Positions 60,422-64,000 of a stretch of DNA of 64,000 bases are shown piece by piece. Positions within the stretch are counted from its first letter, which is position 1. The number at the start of each line of letters is the position of its first letter. The position numbers were made by a program, and so were the translations under genes. This stretch comes from Mobilibacterium timonense (lineage in GTDB: Bacteria > Bacillota > Clostridia > Peptostreptococcales > Anaerovoracaceae). The stretch covers positions 310,001 to 374,000 of the forward strand of contig NZ_FUHN01000006.1 of assembly GCF_900155555.1 (NCBI RefSeq), written 5' to 3'. The notes beneath the pieces were generated by a model that was not told where the DNA came from, ran no database searches, and was given only the letters and a program-made list of their open reading frames with translations.

Positions 60422-61427
60422 TGTCGCTCGTATCGTCTTTGTCACCTGCTGTGATCACAGGTGAACTGTCTGTTTTTTCTGTTTCTTTTACATCCTTATG
60501 GTCTATGTGGTCCTTGAGGGCGGTGAAGATCTCAGGATAGTCCCGGTGCTCCATATCAGGAAAAGCCCTGAGGAGACGGCCGATGCCTGCGACTTTGTGG
60601 TGGTTGACCTTTTCCAAGAGGTAGTCACGCAGCTCCTGCTGCCTCTTTTCCAGCTCCTGATAGCGCTGGAACGCCTCGTTCTCGTGCTTTTCCGCCCGTT
60701 CTTCAATGTTTTCCTTCAGCTCCGCTCCCGCGAGAGCGCCCTGTATCCTGGCTTCGTCGACGTGCTGGGCCGTGTAAATTCCGCCCTCTGCAAGTTTTTC
60801 GGTCAGGCCGTCACTGAACCGGCGCATTTCCTTCCTCACGTTGTCCAGCTCGGCTATCTTCTTGTTGAGCCCCGCCATTATGGAAACTGAAACGATGAAG
60901 TCCGCCAGGAGCAGCGCGTAGAAAATGCCCATGATGATCCAGCCCGGTTTATGCGGGATGCCTGCATGGGTCATGGTGGCGACCTGAGGCTGGAGTATCC
61001 TCACCACCATCAGTATGGCCAGACCCCACAGGATGCTGAACTCCGGGCAGATGTACCCGTGGAAGTTGAATGGCTTGTTGCTGTAGTCCCACCACCTGGC
61101 GTGGAAGATCCTGTCCAGCAGAAAGCCGCCAACAAGCTCCATGAGTGTGGAGAGGATCATGCCTCCAAGAAATATGTAAAAAGCGTTCACGCTGGTCATG
61201 TCATCCGCCAGCTGGCCGCTCTCAGAGGAGCCGATGAAATGGACCATGGCGAAAATGCAGATCATGGTCACTCCGTATATGGGGCAGACGGGGCCGTTGA
61301 GGAATCCTCTGTTCACCACTATCCCCTTGGATACCGCATGATATACTACCTCCAGGCACCAGCCAAGAAATGAGTAGATCATGAAGTACATGAGAAGATC
61401 GTATATCTCTATTCCGAAAATCACCAT
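60396..61427 (-). CDS. Putative ABC-transporter-permease-like membrane protein (CmpB/DUF1113 family)
   Basis: The ~343-residue protein has five membrane segments in its first ~220 residues. YFMIYSFLGWCLEVVYHAVS and GFLNGPVCPIYGVTMI are the family's conserved N-terminus, and LVGGFLLDRIFHARWWDYSN with FNFHGYICPEFSILWG is its central signature. A long charged coiled coil follows (EERAEKHENEAFQRYQELEK). Despite the family name, no ATPase or binding protein is nearby and transport is unproven. GGGAGGAAGCAA precedes the ATG at 61427. Confidence 0.82.
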   Translation of the reverse strand: MVIFGIEIYDLLMYFMIYSFLGWCLEVVYHAVSKGIVVNRGFLNGPVCPIYGVTMICIFAMVHFIGSSESGQLADDMTSVNAFYIFLGGMILSTLMELVGGFLLDRIFHARWWDYSNKPFNFHGYICPEFSILWGLAILMVVRILQPQVATMTHAGIPHKPGWIIMGIFYALLLADFIVSVSIMAGLNKKIAELDNVRKEMRRFSDGLTEKLAEGGIYTAQHVDEARIQGALAGAELKENIEERAEKHENEAFQRYQELEKRQQELRDYLLEKVNHHKVAGIGRLLRAFPDMEHRDYPEIFTALKDHIDHKDVKETEKTDSSPVITAGDKDDTSDNEKQQDYK

Positions 61428-61553
61428 TTGCTTCCTCCCGTTCACCTGGCGGAGGGCCAGGCTGGAACCTTTCTCCAAAAGAAAAACGATATGGACCGAT
61501 TATACAGCAGCAGGGCCGTGGTGCAAACTGCAGACTGCATGAAAAAAAGGATC

Positions 61554-61994
61554 CTATATGTAGGACCCTTCGAAGTACGGCTGCGGCAGGTCTGCCAGTT
61601 GGCCGATGGTTATAGATGAAAAATACTCCTCTGTGAGATGGCCCCATTCCTTCCACATGGTGACGGTAGGGCACTGATCCGCTCTGGGACACGGCTGTGA
61701 GTCCGGCTCGAGACAGGCAACGGGGGCCAGGTCGTCGGCCTCCAGGATGGATATCACATCCCAGACGGTGTAAGCGTAGGGATCGCGGCTGAGCTTGTAC
61801 CCTCCGTTCTTTCCCCTTTTTCCTATCAAAAGCCCGTTGCGGACCAGGACCTTGGTTATGGCTTCAAGATATTTCTCTGAGATCCCTTGCCTTGTGGCGA
61901 TCTCCTGAAGAGGAATGTAATTCTCATTACCGTCATGCTGAGCCAGGTCGACCATCTCACGGATAGCGTATCTTCCTTTTGTTGAGATCTTCAT
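61554..61994 (-). CDS. Rrf2-family transcriptional regulator with three-Cys motif
   Basis: The 146-residue protein has the Rrf2 winged helix (MKISTKGRYAIREMVDLAQH, EIATRQGISEKYLEAITKVL, GLLIGKRGKNGGYKLSRDP). Three Cys (CLEPDSQPCPRADQC) match the Fe-S ligand spacing of IscR-type members rather than the Cys-poor CymR type, although the adjacent sulfhydrylase gene is a CymR-like target. AAGGAGGATGAACTC precedes the ATG at 61994. It is divergent from the sulfhydrylase gene and probably represses it in response to Fe-S status or cysteine. Confidence 0.9.
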   Translation of the reverse strand: MKISTKGRYAIREMVDLAQHDGNENYIPLQEIATRQGISEKYLEAITKVLVRNGLLIGKRGKNGGYKLSRDPYAYTVWDVISILEADDLAPVACLEPDSQPCPRADQCPTVTMWKEWGHLTEEYFSSITIGQLADLPQPYFEGSYI

Positions 61995-62067
61995 GAGTTC
62001 ATCCTCCTTCTTTTCATTCTTCAATAGGATTGTAAATGATTATTGGAATAAAAACAAGAAAAACCTA

Positions 62068-62126
62068 TTGACAAAGTGGGTAATTCAATTTATCATACCA
62101 ATAACATATCAAACAGGTGGGTAATT
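62068..62126 (+). promoter_or_regulatory. Sulfhydrylase promoter with repeated GTGGGTAATT (probable Rrf2 operator)
   Basis: TTGACA (62068-62073) and TATCAT (62091-62096) are 17 bp apart. GTGGGTAATT lies inside the spacer (62076-62085) and again at 62117-62126, 41 bp on. TTGAC followed by GTGGGTA recalls the YYGAC..GGGTA core of IscR-type sites. Binding would block the promoter. Confidence 0.7.
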
Positions 62127-62238
62127 AAGAAACGCCACAAACAATTCATAGGAGATTTGTGGAAAATCTGAATATCCGTACCGGGGTATATGGGATAAGA
62201 GATCATTATCGGATTTGTTTAAGGAAGGAGACAAGATC

Positions 62239-62361
62239 ATGCAAGTGATATTCACGAAACTGCTTAGATCGAATTACAGGTTTGGGCGAATGTTAAGCTC
62301 TCGTGCAGATCAGACGGCGAGGGTGGAAAGTTCTTCCTGTCCTTCCTGTTGCAGGTTTTAG
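62239..62361 (+). CDS. Cys-rich leader peptide before the sulfhydrylase gene
   Basis: A 40-codon frame starts at an ATG with the strong site AAGGAAGGAG 8 bp upstream. It reads MQVIFTKLLRSNYRFGRMLS and ends SSSCPSCCRF, with three Cys codons among the last seven. It lies between the promoter and the O-acetylhomoserine sulfhydrylase gene. A Cys-rich leader ahead of a sulfur-assimilation gene suggests control by charged tRNA-Cys. Confidence 0.7.
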   Translation: MQVIFTKLLRSNYRFGRMLSSRADQTARVESSSCPSCCRF

Positions 62362-62377
62362 TCGTCGTCCTGATCTG
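62306..62377 (+). promoter_or_regulatory. Long hairpin enclosing the Cys codons of the leader
   Basis: CAGATCAGACGGCGA (62306-62320) pairs with TCGTCGTCCTGATCTG (62362-62377), 15 bp with one bulged C and one G-T pair. The Cys codons (62338-62352) lie in its loop. A second, weaker stem CTGCTGAC/GTCAGCGG lies at about 62393-62419 with no T-run, so classical intrinsic termination is not evident; control of translation or Rho access are alternatives. Confidence 0.55.
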
Positions 62378-62501
62378 TCCGGGAGAGACTCGCTGCTGAC
62401 AGCTAATGAAGCGTCAGCGGAAAAGGGCCCAGAATAGAAATCAGAAAACCATTCAGACAATATCATTAAAAACGAACAGATCAAATAAAGGAGAAATTAA
62501 A

Positions 62502-63803
62502 ATGAGCAACAACAATTACAGATTCGAGACACTGCAGCTTCACGTAGGCCAGGAGCAGGCCGATCCGGCAACAGATTCCAGAGCAGTTCCTATTTATCAG
62601 ACGACATCCTACGTTTTCCACAACGCTCAGCACGCCGCTGACAGATTCGGACTGAGAGACGCAGGAAACATCTACGGAAGGCTGACGAACTCCACGGTGG
62701 ACGTCCTGGAAAAGAGGATCGCCGCTCTGGAGGGAGGCGTTGCAGGCCTGGCTCTTTCATCGGGAGCAGCTGCTGTTACATATGCGATCACAGCGCTGGC
62801 AAAGGCCGGAGATCACGTAGTAGCACAGAAGACCATCTACGGCGGTTCCTACAACCTGCTGAAGCACACGCTGGCAGAGTTCGGCATCGAGACCACATTC
62901 GTAGACGCCCATAACCTCAGCGAGGTAGAGGGAGCCATCCAGGACAACACCAAGCTGGTATACCTTGAGACCCTCGGAAATCCTAACAGCGACATTCCAA
63001 ATGTGGACAAGATCTCCGAGATCGCAAAGGCTCACGGACTCCCGGTAGTAGTGGACAACACATTCGGAACTCCATACTTCTTCAGACCTCTGGAGCACGG
63101 AGCAAACGTAGTAGTTCACTCCGCCACGAAGTTCATCGGTGGACATGGAACAACGCTGGGCGGCATCATCGTAGACGGAGGAAACTTCGACTGGGCGGCA
63201 AGCGGCAGATATCCGCAGCTCTCCGCACCTAACGAGAGCTATCACGGAGTATCCTTCGTACAGGCGGCAGGCCCTGCAGCGCTGGCGACATACATCAGAG
63301 CTATCCTCCTGAGAGACGAGGGAGCTACGCTTTCTCCGTTCAACGCATTCCTCCTCATCCAGGGAGTCGAGACACTTTCCCTGAGGCTGGAGAGACACGC
63401 AGAGAACACTAAGAAGGTCATCGATTACCTGAAGACAGAGCCTCTGGTAGCTCACATCAACCACCCGTCTCTGCCTGAGCACCCTGACCACCAGCTCTAT
63501 GAAGAGTACTTCCCTAACGGCGGAGCTTCCATCTTCACCTTCGAGATCAAGGGCGGGCAGAAGGAGGCCTTCGCATTCATCGACGGCCTTGAGCTGTTCT
63601 CACTTCTGGCAAATGTCGCCGATGTAAAGAGCTTGGTGATCCACCCATACACCACGACTCATGCGGAGCTGTCCCCTGAGGAACTGGCAGATCAGGGCAT
63701 CAAGGAAAACACCATCCGTCTCTCCATCGGAACCGAGAACGCCGAGGACATCATCGCAGACCTGAAGAAGGGCTTCGACGCAGTAAGAGCGCTGGAAAAG
63801 TAG
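62502..63803 (+). CDS. metY: O-acetylhomoserine sulfhydrylase (PLP enzyme)
   Basis: The 433-residue enzyme makes homocysteine from O-acetylhomoserine and sulfide (some members also act on O-acetylserine). It starts FETLQLHVGQEQADPATDSR and has VPIYQTTSYVF, IYGRLTNSTVDVLEKRIAAL, the PLP-lysine motif VHSATKFIGGHGTTLGG and the C-terminal VADVKSLVIHPYTTTH. AAAGGAGAAATTAAA precedes the ATG at 62502; no family similarity exists upstream. Control probably combines the Rrf2 repressor and the Cys leader. Confidence 0.94.
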   Translation: MSNNNYRFETLQLHVGQEQADPATDSRAVPIYQTTSYVFHNAQHAADRFGLRDAGNIYGRLTNSTVDVLEKRIAALEGGVAGLALSSGAAAVTYAITALAKAGDHVVAQKTIYGGSYNLLKHTLAEFGIETTFVDAHNLSEVEGAIQDNTKLVYLETLGNPNSDIPNVDKISEIAKAHGLPVVVDNTFGTPYFFRPLEHGANVVVHSATKFIGGHGTTLGGIIVDGGNFDWAASGRYPQLSAPNESYHGVSFVQAAGPAALATYIRAILLRDEGATLSPFNAFLLIQGVETLSLRLERHAENTKKVIDYLKTEPLVAHINHPSLPEHPDHQLYEEYFPNGGASIFTFEIKGGQKEAFAFIDGLELFSLLANVADVKSLVIHPYTTTHAELSPEELADQGIKENTIRLSIGTENAEDIIADLKKGFDAVRALEK

Positions 63804-63865
63804 TTCCTCGCAGTATCTGCATCAAACCATTTTCATAGGCAACTGACTTAACTCCATACCGAGCT

Positions 63866-63951
63866 CAGGGCACCATCAGGTGCCCTGCCGAAAGCCCGGT
63901 CCTGTGGAGAAGCCTGGAAAACAACATTTTTTCCAGAAGATAGCATATAAT
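63866..63951 (+). other. Hairpins and a -10-like element at the right end
   Basis: CAGGGCACC/GGTGCCCTG (63866-63887) is a strong stem without T-run. CTGGAAAA/TTTTCCAG (63914-63936) is a weaker stem that includes a T-run and might end metY transcription. TATAAT at 63946-63951 may be a promoter for a gene beyond the window. Confidence 0.4.
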
Positions 63952-64000
63952 ACACATACAGAAGGCTGAAACGAGCCGCCCTGCGGGGCATGAAGAAGGA

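Noticed and set aside
63866-63887. Hairpin considered as the metY terminator
   Set aside because: The stem is strong but is followed by GCCGAAAG, not a T-run; recorded only as a hairpin.

Overview
This is 64 kb from the chromosome of an anaerobic, fairly GC-rich member of the Bacillota, most likely class Clostridia. The evidence is strong AGGAGG-type ribosome binding sites, a superoxide reductase instead of superoxide dismutase, DUF438/hemerythrin and ECF-transporter proteins, a YcbA/YcbB (GlnK/GlnL)-type two-component pair, Rrf2 and AbiE proteins, and many rho-independent terminators. Genus and species cannot be fixed from the sequence. No rRNA, tRNA, CRISPR array or phage module was seen.

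Layout. 1-5.1 kb: the end of a TetR gene with its operator, superoxide reductase, a 3-hydroxyacyl-CoA dehydrogenase, a truncated AIM24-like gene running into repeat-derived DNA, and a DUF1858/DUF438/hemerythrin/PAS protein. 5.2-15.7 kb: a tight galactoside operon (GH2 beta-galactosidase, a GT-B-like protein of unknown role, a MelB-type symporter, GH36 alpha-galactosidase, galactokinase, glycerate kinase). 15.7-26.2 kb: a DUF134-NifX-His-rich fusion with a palindromic operator, an AbiE toxin-antitoxin pair, a GntP permease, LysR regulators, and a decay zone holding a carboxymuconolactone decarboxylase remnant, a secA fragment, a PD-(D/E)XK-like gene, an IS150-type element and minisatellites. 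26.4-36.5 kb: tyrA behind a leader peptide with five consecutive Tyr codons and a terminator, crcB, ftsH, the YcbA/YcbB-like pair, a YkvI-type permease, LysR, HD and NUDIX genes. 36.9-44 kb: an Opu-type compatible-solute ABC operon whose last subunit is a permease-binding protein fusion, then a peptide symporter and an aminopeptidase P. 44-51.4 kb: a second PD-(D/E)XK-like paralogue, a CCACGG repeat field, LysR with divergent pckA, and small metabolic genes. 51.4-57.3 kb: two same-orientation copies of a ~615-bp structured repeat flank a TudS-related desulfidase and a complete ECF transporter. 57.4-64 kb: a MATE exporter, membrane proteins, an HD protein, then an Rrf2 regulator divergent from an O-acetylhomoserine sulfhydrylase gene that sits behind a Cys-rich leader peptide.

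How the genes work together. The galactoside operon covers uptake, cleavage of alpha- and beta-galactosides and phosphorylation of galactose. The peptide symporter and aminopeptidase P are adjacent and suggest proline-containing peptide use. The Rrf2 regulator, Cys-rich leader and sulfhydrylase form a sulfur-amino-acid control point. The desulfidase with its own ECF transporter suggests uptake and desulfuration of a sulfur-containing small molecule.

Most notable observations: (1) the ~615-bp repeat, with hairpins whose stems co-vary between copies, bracketing the desulfidase/ECF cassette; (2) a candidate structured RNA before the ECF S component; (3) two amino-acid leader peptides (Tyr for tyrA, Cys for the sulfhydrylase); (4) an intact U_UUU_UUA frameshift site in the IS; (5) the unassigned GT-B-like protein inside the galactoside operon.
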